NCBI RefSeq assembly: GCF_010499245.1
Contig: NZ_JAAGOW010000002.1
Coordinates: 186,001-250,000, forward strand
Direction: 5' to 3'
Origin: Variovorax sp. WS11
GTDB taxonomy: Bacteria; Pseudomonadota; Gammaproteobacteria; Burkholderiales; Burkholderiaceae_C
Length of the DNA stretch: 64,000 nt
The notes below the pieces were generated by a model that saw only the letters and a list, made by a program, of their open reading frames with translations, did no database searches and was not told the DNA's origin. Positions 50,583-59,346 of the stretch are shown one piece after another; the stretch's first letter is position 1, and every line of letters begins with the position of its first letter. Both the position numbers and the translations under genes were made by a program.

Positions 50583-52228
50583 CCGGTCTCAGACCGGTCG
50601 GACCGGTCTGGCGGGCAGCGTCGGTCTGCATTGCCCTGGGCGTCCTCGCGCCGGTGCTCAACCTGGCCTGGCTGGCCTTCGGCGCCGACCTCTCGCACTG
50701 GACGCACCTCGCCCGGCACGTGCTGCCGCAAGCCGCGCTCAACACCGCCCTGCTGCTGGCCGGCGTGGGCGTGCTGGTGCTGCTGATCGGCACCGGCTGC
50801 GCCTGGCTGGTCACGGTCTGCGATTTCCCGGGCCGCCGGGTGCTGCACTGGGCGCTGCTGCTGCCGCTGGCCATGCCGACCTACATCGTGGCCTTCGCCT
50901 ACCTCGACCTGCTGCATCCCATCGGCCCGGTGCAGGGCGCGATCCGCTGGGCCCTGGGCTTCGACAGCCCGCGTCAGTTCCGGCTGCCGGACCTGCGCTC
51001 GATGCCCGGCGCCATCCTGGTGCTCGGCTTCGTGCTCTACCCCTACGTCTACATGACCGCGCGCGCCATGTTCATGACCCAGCCCGCCCACCTGATGGAG
51101 GCGGCCCGCACGCTCGGCGAGAACGCGGCCGGCGCCTTCTTCCGCGTCGCGCTGCCGCTGGCGCGGCCGGCGCTCGCCGTGGGCCTGAGCCTCGCGCTGC
51201 TGGAAGCGCTCAACGACATCGGCGCCTCCGAGTTCCTCGGCATCCAGACGCTGACGGTGGCGGTCTACACCACCTGGATCACGCGCTCCGACCTCGCGGG
51301 CGCCGCGCAGATCGCCTGCGCCATGCTGGTCGTGGTGGTGGCGCTTGTGCTGCTCGAGCGCCACGGCCGACGCCACCAGCGCTTCGGCTCGGCGCAACGC
51401 ATGCGCGCCATCGAGCCGCGCCGCCTGCACGGCGCTGCCGCCTGGCTCGCCTGCATCGCGGCCGCGCTGCCGGTCGTGATCGGCTTCGTCGCGCCGGCCC
51501 TCTACCTGCTCTGGGAAACGGCCAAGCGGCTGCGCCTGGGCGGCGGCATCTCCGACGGTTTGCTCGCCAGCCTGGGCAACACCCTGGCCCTGGCCGCCGG
51601 CGTGACGGTGACCACCGTGGCCGCAGGCCTGGTGGTGGCCTGGGCGGTGCGCAGCCAGGGCTCGACCATCAACCCCGCGCGCTGGCAGGCGCGCGCCGCC
51701 ACGCTCGGGTACGCGCTGCCGGGCACGGTGCTGGCCATCGGCCTCTTGACGCCGGCGCTGGGTTTCGACGCCCTGCTCGGCAGCCTGCTGCGCCAGGAAG
51801 GTCTGCCTTTGATGAGCGCCGGCATCGTGCTGGTGGTTGCCTGCGCGATCCGTTTCCTGGCCATGCCGGTGGGCGGCATCGAGGCCGGACTGGCGCGCAT
51901 CCCGCCGGCCCTCGAACAGGCCTCGCGCCTCCTCGGCGAAAGCGCCGCCGGCACGCTGCGCCGTGTGCACCTGCCGCTGCTGCGGCCGGCGATCGCGGCC
52001 GGCGCGCTGCTGGTCTTCGTCGATGCGATGAAGGAGCTGCCCGCCACCCTGCTGCTGCGCCCCGCGAACTTCGACACCCTGGCGACCTGGCTCTACGCCG
52101 AGGCCGCGCGCGGCACCTACGAGGAAGGCGCGATTGCAGCGCTGGCCATCGTCGCCGCGGGGCTGCTGCCCGTGATGCTGCTGGCGCGCAACGGGCTGGG
52201 CGTGCGGGCCGAGGGCTTGCCGGAATGA
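50579..52228 (+). CDS. Fe(3+) ABC transporter permease (FbpB type)
   Basis: A 549-residue fused permease with two six-helix halves, each with an EAA loop (MEAARTLGENAAGAFFRVAL and LEQASRLLGESAAGTLRRV). Start GTG 50579 overlaps the upstream stop (GTGA), and the first 30 nt contain three GACCGGTC palindromes. Any longer upstream frame is spurious. Confidence 0.93.
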   Translation: MTGLRPVGPVWRAASVCIALGVLAPVLNLAWLAFGADLSHWTHLARHVLPQAALNTALLLAGVGVLVLLIGTGCAWLVTVCDFPGRRVLHWALLLPLAMPTYIVAFAYLDLLHPIGPVQGAIRWALGFDSPRQFRLPDLRSMPGAILVLGFVLYPYVYMTARAMFMTQPAHLMEAARTLGENAAGAFFRVALPLARPALAVGLSLALLEALNDIGASEFLGIQTLTVAVYTTWITRSDLAGAAQIACAMLVVVVALVLLERHGRRHQRFGSAQRMRAIEPRRLHGAAAWLACIAAALPVVIGFVAPALYLLWETAKRLRLGGGISDGLLASLGNTLALAAGVTVTTVAAGLVVAWAVRSQGSTINPARWQARAATLGYALPGTVLAIGLLTPALGFDALLGSLLRQEGLPLMSAGIVLVVACAIRFLAMPVGGIEAGLARIPPALEQASRLLGESAAGTLRRVHLPLLRPAIAAGALLVFVDAMKELPATLLLRPANFDTLATWLYAEAARGTYEEGAIAALAIVAAGLLPVMLLARNGLGVRAEGLPE

Positions 52229-52899
52229 GCGCCACCCTGCAGCTCGACGACGTGCGCCTGGCCTACGACGGCGCGCATGGCCTGCACACGGTCGTCGACG
52301 GCTTCTCGCTCTCGCTCGACGCCGGCCGCATCGGCTGCCTGCTCGGCCCTTCGGGCTGCGGCAAGACCACCGTGCTGCGCGCGATCGCGGGCTTCGAGCC
52401 CCTGCGTGCCGGCACCATCCGCCTGGGCGATCGGCTGCTGTCTTCCGCCGGCGTCCACCTGCCGCCCGAGGAGCGGCGTGTCGGCATGATGTTCCAGGAG
52501 TACGCACTGTTTCCGCACCTCACGGCGGCGCAGAACGTGGGCTTCGGCCTGCGGCGGCTGCCGCAGCCCGACCAGCGCGCACGCGTGGCCGAGATGCTTG
52601 CGCTGGTGGGCCTGGCCGAGTCCGGCGGACGCTATCCGCACGAGCTCTCCGGCGGCCAGCAGCAGCGCATCGCGCTGGCCCGCGCGCTGGCGCCCTCGCC
52701 TGCGCTGCTGCTGCTCGACGAGCCGTTTTCCAACCTCGATGCCGCGACGCGCGAGCGCCTCACCGTCGAGGTGCGCGAGATCCTCAAGGCGGCCGGCCAG
52801 ACGGCGGTGCTGGTCACGCACAACGAGGCAGAGGCGCAGGCGATGGCCGATCACATCGGCCTGATGCACAACGGCCGGCTCACGCGCTGGACCACTTAG
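52225..52899 (+). CDS. Fe(3+) ABC transporter ATP-binding protein, short form
   Basis: A 224-residue ATPase: Walker A GPSGCGKT, Q-loop MFQEYALFPH, signature LSGGQQQR, Walker B LLLLDEPFSNLD, switch His in LVTHNEAEAQAMAD. It ends at MHNGRLTRWTT, directly after the ATPase core, lacking the ~120-residue C-terminal regulatory domain of typical FbpC (about 350 residues). ATGA overlap with the permease. Confidence 0.92.
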   Translation: MSATLQLDDVRLAYDGAHGLHTVVDGFSLSLDAGRIGCLLGPSGCGKTTVLRAIAGFEPLRAGTIRLGDRLLSSAGVHLPPEERRVGMMFQEYALFPHLTAAQNVGFGLRRLPQPDQRARVAEMLALVGLAESGGRYPHELSGGQQQRIALARALAPSPALLLLDEPFSNLDAATRERLTVEVREILKAAGQTAVLVTHNEAEAQAMADHIGLMHNGRLTRWTT

Positions 52900-52997
52900 C
52901 ACAACGCCCGTTTTTGACGATGAGCTTTTTTAGATAAGGTTTTCGAGCCTCGGAAGAATCGCGCTTCCCAACCCCTCCACCAAGACGGAAGCGAACG

Positions 52998-53687
52998 ATG
53001 ACCCAACCAACACTCACCCTCGTCAGCCACCTGCTGTGCCCCTACGTTCAGCGCGCTGCCATCGCCCTGCGCGAGAAGAATGTCCCCTTCGAACGCGTCG
53101 TGATCGACCTGGCCAACAAGCCCGACTGGTTCGTGAAGATCTCGCCGCTCGGCAAGGTGCCACTGCTGCGCGTGCCGCGGCCTGAGGGCGGCGAGAGCAT
53201 CCTGTTCGAGAGCAACGTGATTTGCGAGTACATCGAGGACACGCAGCCCGGCCCCCGGCTGCATCCCGAAGACCCGCTGCAGCGTGCCGAGCACCGCGCC
53301 TGGATGGAGTTCGGATCCGCGATCCTCGCCGACCTGTGGGGCTACGAGACCACGCGCGACGCCGAGGTCTTCGAGCAGAAGCGCCAGGCCCTGGCCGCCA
53401 AGTTCGAACGCGTGGAGGCCACGCTGGGCGCAGGCCCCTTCTTCGCGGGCGAGCGCTTCAGCCTGGTCGACGCGGTGTTCGCGCCGGTGTTCCGTTACTT
53501 CGAGCTCTTCGACGCGTTGCATGACTCGCACGTCTTCGACAAGACGCCCAGGGTGCGGGCCTGGCAGCGGGCACTGCGGGAGCGCCCCAGCGTGCGCGAC
53601 GCGGTGGCGCCCGAGTACCGGCAGCAGCTGCGCGCCTTCCTGGAGAAGCACGAGGCGCATCTGCTGACACTCGCGGGCCAAAACTGA
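52998..53687 (+). CDS. Glutathione S-transferase family protein
   Basis: A 229-residue GST. The N-terminal thioredoxin-like domain has SHLLCPYVQRAAIALREKNV and the ESILFESNVICEYIED motif (cis-Pro region KVPLLRVP). The all-helical C-terminal domain has FAGERFSLVDAVFAP. It conjugates or reduces electrophiles using glutathione. It forms a likely unit with the following glyoxalase gene (41 bp apart). Confidence 0.92.
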   Translation: MTQPTLTLVSHLLCPYVQRAAIALREKNVPFERVVIDLANKPDWFVKISPLGKVPLLRVPRPEGGESILFESNVICEYIEDTQPGPRLHPEDPLQRAEHRAWMEFGSAILADLWGYETTRDAEVFEQKRQALAAKFERVEATLGAGPFFAGERFSLVDAVFAPVFRYFELFDALHDSHVFDKTPRVRAWQRALRERPSVRDAVAPEYRQQLRAFLEKHEAHLLTLAGQN

Positions 53688-53728
53688 CACGACAATCCGG
53701 AGCCACGACAACTCTCCAACCCCACGAC

Positions 53729-54139
53729 ATGCGACTCCTCCACACCATGCTGCGCGTCGGCGACCTGCAGCGCTCGATCGACTTCTACACCCGCGTGCTC
53801 GGCATGCAGCTGCTGCGAACCTCCGAGAACCCCGAGTACAAGTACAGCCTGGCCTTCGTCGGCTACGAGGGCAATCCGGCGCAGGCCGAGATCGAGCTGA
53901 CCTACAACTGGGGCACCGACAGCTACGAGCTGGGCACGGCCTACGGCCACATCGCGCTGGGCGTGCCCGACGCCTACGCGGCTTGCGACAAGATCAGGGA
54001 CGCGGGCGGCAAGGTCACGCGCGAGCCCGGGCCGGTGAAGGGCGGCAGCACGGTGATCGCGTTCGTGACGGATCCGGACGGGTACAAGATCGAGCTGATC
54101 CAGCGTGCCAGCGAGGCCGCCGGCGCAGGGCTGCGTTGA
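53729..54139 (+). CDS. gloA: Lactoylglutathione lyase (glyoxalase I)
   Basis: A 136-residue metal-dependent enzyme: MRLLHTMLRVGDLQRSIDFY with the first His, ELTYNWGTDSYELG with Glu, YGHIALGVPD with His and IAFVTDPDGYKIELIQ with Glu. Converts methylglyoxal-glutathione hemithioacetal to lactoylglutathione. Full length. Confidence 0.95.
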   Translation: MRLLHTMLRVGDLQRSIDFYTRVLGMQLLRTSENPEYKYSLAFVGYEGNPAQAEIELTYNWGTDSYELGTAYGHIALGVPDAYAACDKIRDAGGKVTREPGPVKGGSTVIAFVTDPDGYKIELIQRASEAAGAGLR

Positions 54140-54145
54140 CGCCCC

Positions 54146-54871
54146 TCAGCAGCCCAGCAGATCCGCCAGCGCCCCGATGTCGCGCGCATGCAGCGTGTTG
54201 TCGGCGCGCGGCGAGACGTCCTTGGGCCGCTCCGGCCCGAACTCCAGCGGCCGCTCGATGTAGCCGGTGCGCAGGCCGCAGGTGCGCGCCGCGGCGAGGT
54301 CGTCGTGGTGCGCGGCCGCCAGCATGACCTGGCTGGGCGTCACGTCGAACACCGCGGCCACGCCGAGGTAGGTGCGCGGATCGGGCTTGTAGGCCTTGAA
54401 GACCTCGGCCGACAGCACGCAGTCCCAGGGCAGGCCGGCGTTCTTGGCCATCTCGGTCAGCAGCCCGATGTTGCCGTTCGACAGCGTGCAGATGATGTAC
54501 TTGCGCTTGAGCCGCGCCAGGCCTTCGACCGCATCGGGCCAGGCCGGCAGCCGGTGCCAGGCCTTGTTGAGCTCGCGCTTGCGGGCGCTGTCGAGTTCGT
54601 CGATGCCGAAGTCGCGCAGCACGCCTTCGAGGATGCCCATGTGCAGCTCGTCCAGCAGCGTGAAGCCGCCCTCGCCCGCCGCCAGCCGCTCCATCACGCT
54701 CTTCATCGCCGGCTGGTAGCCGGCGCGCCATGCCAGCGCGAAGGCGCTGCCGTCGACGCCGGGCACGATGCGCTCGGCCTCGTCGGCAATGCCGCTGTAC
54801 CAGTCGACCACGGTGCCGAAGACGTCGAAGGCGATGACCTTGAGCTCGCCCGGATCGAAGTCGCCGTTCAT
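54146..54871 (-). CDS. Haloacid dehalogenase type II / HAD phosphatase
   Basis: A 241-residue HAD enzyme: nucleophile Asp in VIAFDVFGTVVDWYSG, TLSNGNIGLL, Lys in FKAYKPDP and an acidic pair in MLAAAHHDDLAAA. The DVFGTVVDW motif is typical of L-2-haloacid dehalogenases. It overlaps eda by 4 bp on the minus strand. Confidence 0.9.
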   Translation of the reverse strand: MNGDFDPGELKVIAFDVFGTVVDWYSGIADEAERIVPGVDGSAFALAWRAGYQPAMKSVMERLAAGEGGFTLLDELHMGILEGVLRDFGIDELDSARKRELNKAWHRLPAWPDAVEGLARLKRKYIICTLSNGNIGLLTEMAKNAGLPWDCVLSAEVFKAYKPDPRTYLGVAAVFDVTPSQVMLAAAHHDDLAAARTCGLRTGYIERPLEFGPERPKDVSPRADNTLHARDIGALADLLGC

Positions 54872-55512
54872 CGTGCCAGTTGGCTGGCCTCGCGCGCCAG
54901 CGCCTCGATGCGGCCCCAGTCGCCTGCGGCAATCGCATCGGTGGGCACGATCCACGACCCACCCACGCAGGCCACGTTGGCGAGCGACAGGAACTCGTGC
55001 GCATTGGCCGCGGTGACGCCGCCCGTGGGGCAGAACTTCACGTCGCCGAAGGGCCCTTGCCAGGCCTTGAGCATGGCGATGCCGCCGGCCTGCACGGCCG
55101 GGAAGAACTTGAGCTCGGTGAAGCCGTCTTCCTGCGCCATCATGATCTCGCTGCCGGTCGCCACGCCGGGCAGCAAGGGCAGGCCCAGGTCGTGGCAGGC
55201 CTTGCCCACGGCACGGGTGTAGCCCGGGCTCACGCCGAACCTGGCGCCGGCCAGCGCCGAGGCCTGGGCATCGGCCGCGCTGCGGATGGTGCCGGCGCCG
55301 GGCACGGCATCGGGGACTTCCTTGGCGATGATCTCGATGCATTCGAGGGCCTCGCGCGTGCGCAAGGTCACCTCGAGCATGCGGATGCCGCCGGCCACCA
55401 GCGCGCGCGCCAGCGGCACCGCGTCCTTGACGTCGTGCAGCACGATCACGGGGATCACGGGCGCATCGCGCATCACCTCGATGGCGGTGATGGTCTTGGT
55501 TTCTACAGCCAT
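54868..55512 (-). CDS. eda: KDPG aldolase (Eda)
   Basis: A 214-residue class I aldolase cleaving 2-keto-3-deoxy-6-phosphogluconate to pyruvate and glyceraldehyde 3-phosphate. Motifs: MLEVTLRT with the proton-transfer Glu, GAGTIRSA, and ELKFFPA with the Schiff-base Lys. It overlaps edd upstream and the HAD gene downstream, forming a tightly coupled three-gene unit. Confidence 0.95.
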   Translation of the reverse strand: MAVETKTITAIEVMRDAPVIPVIVLHDVKDAVPLARALVAGGIRMLEVTLRTREALECIEIIAKEVPDAVPGAGTIRSAADAQASALAGARFGVSPGYTRAVGKACHDLGLPLLPGVATGSEIMMAQEDGFTELKFFPAVQAGGIAMLKAWQGPFGDVKFCPTGGVTAANAHEFLSLANVACVGGSWIVPTDAIAAGDWGRIEALAREASQLAR

Positions 55513-57341
55513 GTGCAGGCTCCTTCTTCGGCAGTCAAAGCATTGCGGCGCATGCCGGCGAACAGGTCGCGACCCAGGCCGTGGCCGTTGTCGCTGCGCT
55601 GCGCGTCGGGCATGGTCGCGGTTTCTCTCTCGGCCCACTCGTCGGCAGGCAGCAGCACCGCCAGCGTGCCGGCCACGGCATCGAGGCGGATCAGGTCGCC
55701 GTCGCGCACCTTGGCCAGCGGGCCGCCGGCCGCCGCCTCGGGCGAGACATGGATCGCGGCCGGCACCTTGCCCGAGGCGCCGCTCATGCGGCCATCGGTC
55801 ACCAGCGCCACGCGGAAGCCCTTGCCCTGCAGCACCGACAGCGGCGGCGTGAGCTTGTGCAGCTCAGGCATGCCGTTGGCCTGCGGGCCCTGCCAGCGCA
55901 CCACGCAGACCACGTCGCGCTCCAGCTCGCCGGCATTGAAGGCCTGCTGCAGCGCGCCTTGCGAGTCGAAGACGCGCGCCGGCGCTTCGATCACGTGCCG
56001 GTCGTCCGGCACCGAGGACACCTTGATCACGCTGCGGCCCAGGTTGCCGGCCAGCAGCTTCAGCCCGCCCGTGGCGCTGAAGGGCGCGGAGGCCGGGCGC
56101 GCCACGGCCTCGTTCTTCGAGGGCGCGGCGGGGTGCCACTTGAGCACGTGTTCCTCGGACGGCGCGCCGTCCAGGCTCGGGATGTTCGCGAACTCGCGCA
56201 GGCCGCCGGCACGCACCGTGAGCACGTCGCCATGCATCAGGCCGGCGTCGAGCAGTTCGCCGATGACGAAGCCCGGGCCGCCCGCGGCCTGGAACTCGTT
56301 GACGTCGGCGCTGCCGTTGGGATAGACGCGCGTCAGCAGCGGCACCACCTCGGAGAGCTCGGAGAAGTCGTTCCAGTCGATCAGGATGCCCGCCGAGCGC
56401 GCGACCGCGACCCAGTGGATCAGGTGGTTGGTCGAGCCGCCGGTGGCCAGCAGCGCGGCCATGGCGTTGACGATGCAGCGCTCGTCCACCATCTCGCCGA
56501 TCGGCGGCATGGCGTAAGCCTCCTTCGCCGCGCGCCCGAGCACCGTGCGCACGGCTTCGCGCGTGAGCGCCTCGCGCATCACATCGCCGGGCTGGATGAA
56601 GGCGGTGCCCGGCACATGCAGGCCCATCGCCTCCAGCAGCATCTGGTTGCTGTTGGCGGTGCCATAGAAGGTGCAGGTGCCCTGCGCGTGGTAGGCCTGC
56701 ATCTCCGCATCGAGCAGGCCCTGGCGGCCGACCAGCCCCTGCGCCGCCTGCTCGCGCACCTTGGCCTTGGCGCTGTTCGACAGGCCCGAGGGCATCGGGC
56801 CCGCGGGCACGAAAACGGTGGGCAGGTGCCCGAAGTGCAGCGCGCCGATCAGCAGGCCAGGCACGATCTTATCGCACACGCCGAGCAGCAGCGCCGCGTC
56901 GAACATGTCGTGCGTCAGCGCCACGGCCGTGCCCATCGCGATCACGTCGCGGCTGAACAGGCTCAGCTCCATGCCGGGCGTGCCCTGGGTGACGCCGTCG
57001 CACATCGCCGGCACGCCACCCGCCACCTGCGCGGTGGCGCCGAGGCGACGGGCCTCGTGCTTCACGATGTCGGGGTAGCCCTGGTACGGCGCGTGGGCCG
57101 AGAGCATGTCGTTGTAGGCGGTGACGATGCCGATGTTGGGGGCGCGCTCGCTCACCACCTTGAACTTGTCGCTGGCCGGGATGCCGGCCACGGCATGCGC
57201 CACGTTGGCGCAGCCCATGCGGTCGGAGCCGCGGTCGCGCTGGCGGATCTCGGTGAGGCGTTGGAGGTAGGCGCTTCGCAGGTCACGGCTGCGCGCACGG
57301 ATGCGCTCGGTGACATCGCGGACGGTGGGGTGTGGGGTCAT
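55503..57341 (-). CDS. edd: Phosphogluconate dehydratase
   Basis: A 612-residue Entner-Doudoroff enzyme converting 6-phosphogluconate to KDPG. Fe-S cysteines lie in GGVPAMCDGVTQG, LLLGVCDKIVPG and HAQGTCTFYGTANSN. The C-terminal TDGRMSGASGKVPAA segment is conserved. ATG 57341 is the family start; the upstream open frame is rejected. It overlaps eda by 10 bp. Confidence 0.95.
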   Translation of the reverse strand: MTPHPTVRDVTERIRARSRDLRSAYLQRLTEIRQRDRGSDRMGCANVAHAVAGIPASDKFKVVSERAPNIGIVTAYNDMLSAHAPYQGYPDIVKHEARRLGATAQVAGGVPAMCDGVTQGTPGMELSLFSRDVIAMGTAVALTHDMFDAALLLGVCDKIVPGLLIGALHFGHLPTVFVPAGPMPSGLSNSAKAKVREQAAQGLVGRQGLLDAEMQAYHAQGTCTFYGTANSNQMLLEAMGLHVPGTAFIQPGDVMREALTREAVRTVLGRAAKEAYAMPPIGEMVDERCIVNAMAALLATGGSTNHLIHWVAVARSAGILIDWNDFSELSEVVPLLTRVYPNGSADVNEFQAAGGPGFVIGELLDAGLMHGDVLTVRAGGLREFANIPSLDGAPSEEHVLKWHPAAPSKNEAVARPASAPFSATGGLKLLAGNLGRSVIKVSSVPDDRHVIEAPARVFDSQGALQQAFNAGELERDVVCVVRWQGPQANGMPELHKLTPPLSVLQGKGFRVALVTDGRMSGASGKVPAAIHVSPEAAAGGPLAKVRDGDLIRLDAVAGTLAVLLPADEWAERETATMPDAQRSDNGHGLGRDLFAGMRRNALTAEEGACTWL

Positions 57342-57410
57342 GGGTATGTCGCTCTGCCGGAGGCCGCAGCGGACGCGCGGCCCGAAGGGCGATGGTAACA
57401 AGCTCGAATG

Positions 57411-57432
57411 AAAAAGCCCGGACACGCCGGGC
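57411..57432 (-). terminator. Rho-independent terminator of the OmpA-type gene
   Basis: On the minus strand GCCCGG-CGTGT-CCGGGC is followed by TTTTT, 25 bp after the stop codon of the OmpA-type gene and upstream of edd. Confidence 0.85.
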
Positions 57433-57456
57433 CTATATCTGCGCGGCGCAGTCGCC

Positions 57457-57984
57457 TTAGTCGACCAGCTTGACTTCGACGCGCCGCGCCTGCGCATCGG
57501 TGCCCGAACCGGCGGTCACGGCCGGCTTCTGCAGGTCGATCTTCGCGGCCGGCACGCCCAGGCCGGTGAGCACGTCCCGCACCATCTCCGCGCGCTTCTG
57601 CGCGAGCTGCTCGTTGAGGGCCGGGTCGCCGGTGGTGTCGTGGAAGCCCGAGACCACCGCCTTGCGGCCGCCCTCGACGCCCTTGATGACCACGGCCAGC
57701 GCCTCGGCGGCGCGCGGAGCCAGGTCGGCGCTGCCGGTGGCGAAATAGAAGTTCACCGTGCCGCCTTCCACGCGAATGCTCGCGCCGTCGGGGATCACCA
57801 CCGCCACGGTCTCGGTCACCACCGCCACGACCGTCGCCGGCGCGGCGGCCGTGGCCGTGCGCGCCTTGTGGTTCTGGCTGTAGAGCGCGATGCCGATCAC
57901 GAACAGGATCACCAGGGCGATCAACCCCAGCACGAACGCAAGAATGAAGTTCTGCTGGCTCTCGTCGTCGGCGGTAGCTGACAT
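57457..57984 (-). CDS. OmpA-family peptidoglycan-binding membrane protein
   Basis: A 175-residue protein: one N-terminal membrane helix (FILAFVLGLIALVILFVIGI) and a C-terminal OmpA/MotB domain with FYFATGSADLAP and VVSGFHDTTGDPALNEQLAQ, then KRAEMVRDVLTGLGV. It would anchor the inner membrane to peptidoglycan. ATG 57984 is used. Monocistronic, with a terminator downstream. Confidence 0.9.
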   Translation of the reverse strand: MSATADDESQQNFILAFVLGLIALVILFVIGIALYSQNHKARTATAAAPATVVAVVTETVAVVIPDGASIRVEGGTVNFYFATGSADLAPRAAEALAVVIKGVEGGRKAVVSGFHDTTGDPALNEQLAQKRAEMVRDVLTGLGVPAAKIDLQKPAVTAGSGTDAQARRVEVKLVD

Positions 57985-58104
57985 CGGTCGATCTCCGTAG
58001 CTGAGGGGCCGGTAAATAATGGTGCGGTGAACCATGACCGCGAAATTCTAGGCTCGGCTGCGTTGCAGCCCGGAGGCAACCCCGGCCCGCCCGGGCTGGA
58101 CCCC

Positions 58105-58767
58105 ATGCCAAAGCCCCTGCGCGACCCCAAGCCGATGCTCGATCGCGTGATCGAGGAATGGGGCGGCCACCAGGATCTCTGGCTGTTCGGCTACGGCTCG
58201 CTGATCTGGCGCCCCGAGTTCGGCTTCATCGAGCGGCACCCGGCGCGGGTTCACGGCTGGCACCGGGCGCTCAAGATGTGGAGCCGCGTCAACCGCGGCA
58301 CGGTCGAGAACCCCGGCCTGGTGTTCGGCCTGCTCTCGGGCGGCAGCTGCCGCGGGATGGTGTTCCGCGTGCCGGCGGCGGACGGCCTGGAGACGTTGGG
58401 CCGGCTGTGGCTGCGCGAGATGCCCACCGGCGTCTACGACCCCAAGTGGCTCGACTGCACCACCCCGCACGGCTCGGTGCGCGCCCTGGCTTTCACGCTG
58501 TCGCGGCGCAGTCCGAACTTCACCGGCAACCTCGACGACGAGCGCTATCGCCATATCTTCGCCAGCGCGGTCGGCCGCTACGGCAGCTCGCTGGACTACG
58601 CGCAGCAGACGCTGCTGGAGCTGCGGCGCCATTCGATCCATGACGCGGCGCTCGCGCGCCTGATCAAGCTGGCGGAAGCCAGGTTGTCGGAGTCGCCCGA
58701 TTGCGGCGGCGCGGCGGCTCCGGTATACCCTGCGGCACTTGCACCCAATTCAACAACCAAGGAGTAG
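58105..58767 (+). CDS. Gamma-glutamylcyclotransferase, ChaC family
   Basis: A 220-residue enzyme releasing 5-oxoproline and Cys-Gly from glutathione. Signature LWLFGYGSLIWRPEF, then GLVFGLLSGGSCRGMVFRVP and the region LWLREMPTGVYDPKW with the catalytic Glu. Start taken as ATG 58105; ATG 58135 is an alternative and the frame also runs further upstream. It is 2 bp before sodC, so they are likely cotranscribed. Confidence 0.9.
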   Translation: MPKPLRDPKPMLDRVIEEWGGHQDLWLFGYGSLIWRPEFGFIERHPARVHGWHRALKMWSRVNRGTVENPGLVFGLLSGGSCRGMVFRVPAADGLETLGRLWLREMPTGVYDPKWLDCTTPHGSVRALAFTLSRRSPNFTGNLDDERYRHIFASAVGRYGSSLDYAQQTLLELRRHSIHDAALARLIKLAEARLSESPDCGGAAAPVYPAALAPNSTTKE

Positions 58768-58769
58768 CC

Positions 58770-59309
58770 ATGTCCCGTCGCCTCATCGTCCCCGCCTTCG
58801 CCATTGCGGCCACCATCAGCCTGCTGGCGGGCTGCGGTACCCTGGGAGGCAAGGCGAGCGCCACCGCCAGCCTGGCGCCGACCGGGGCGATCTCGCCGAA
58901 TCCGACCATGGGCAAGGTGACCTTCACCGCACTCGAGCATGGCCTGCGCGTGGCCGGCGAGGTGCGCGGCTTCGCGCCGGGCACGGAGCACGGCTTCCAC
59001 ATCCATGAAAAGGGCGATTGCGGCGACAACGGCAATGCGGCCGGCGGGCATTTCAATCCCGCCGGCGGCACCCATGGCAAGTTCGGCGCGCCCGGCAGCC
59101 ACGCAGGCGAACTGCCCAGCCTGGTGGCCGATGCGAGCGGCACGGCGCGCTTCAGCGTCGACGTGCACTCGATCTCGCTGACCGACGGCGCTGCCAACAA
59201 CGTGGTCGGCCGCGCCCTCGTCGTGCACCGCGACCGCGACGACTTCACCTCGCAGCCGGCCGGCAATTCGGGGCCGCGCGTCGCCTGCGCGCTGATCACG
59301 CGGAGCTGA
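58770..59309 (+). CDS. sodC: Cu/Zn superoxide dismutase lipoprotein
   Basis: A 179-residue periplasmic SOD. Signal peptide with lipobox SLLAGC at about residue 22. Metal ligands are in EHGFHIHEKGDCG and GGHFNPAGGTHGKFG, and the active-site Arg is near the C-terminus in GNSGPRVACAL. AGGAGTAGCC precedes the ATG. It is followed by a stem-loop and the convergent MobA-like gene. Confidence 0.94.
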   Translation: MSRRLIVPAFAIAATISLLAGCGTLGGKASATASLAPTGAISPNPTMGKVTFTALEHGLRVAGEVRGFAPGTEHGFHIHEKGDCGDNGNAAGGHFNPAGGTHGKFGAPGSHAGELPSLVADASGTARFSVDVHSISLTDGAANNVVGRALVVHRDRDDFTSQPAGNSGPRVACALITRS

Positions 59310-59317
59310 TTTTTCCG

Positions 59318-59339
59318 CCTCTCCCGCAAGCGGGAGAGG
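59318..59339. other. Stem-loop between convergent genes
   Basis: A perfect 10-bp stem CCTCTCCCGC/GCGGGAGAGG with a two-base AA centre between sodC and the convergent transferase gene. The T run precedes the stem on the + strand and is an A run on the minus strand, so it is not a canonical intrinsic terminator in either direction. Confidence 0.6.
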
Positions 59340-59346
59340 GAGCAAG

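Noticed and set aside
50576..52507. 643-codon minus-strand frame over the iron transporter genes
   Set aside because: Antisense shadow, composition dominated by Arg, Gln, Ala and His, no motifs.
59318..59339. Bidirectional rho-independent terminator
   Set aside because: The stem is strong, but the T run is upstream of it on one strand and there is no U tract after the stem on either strand.
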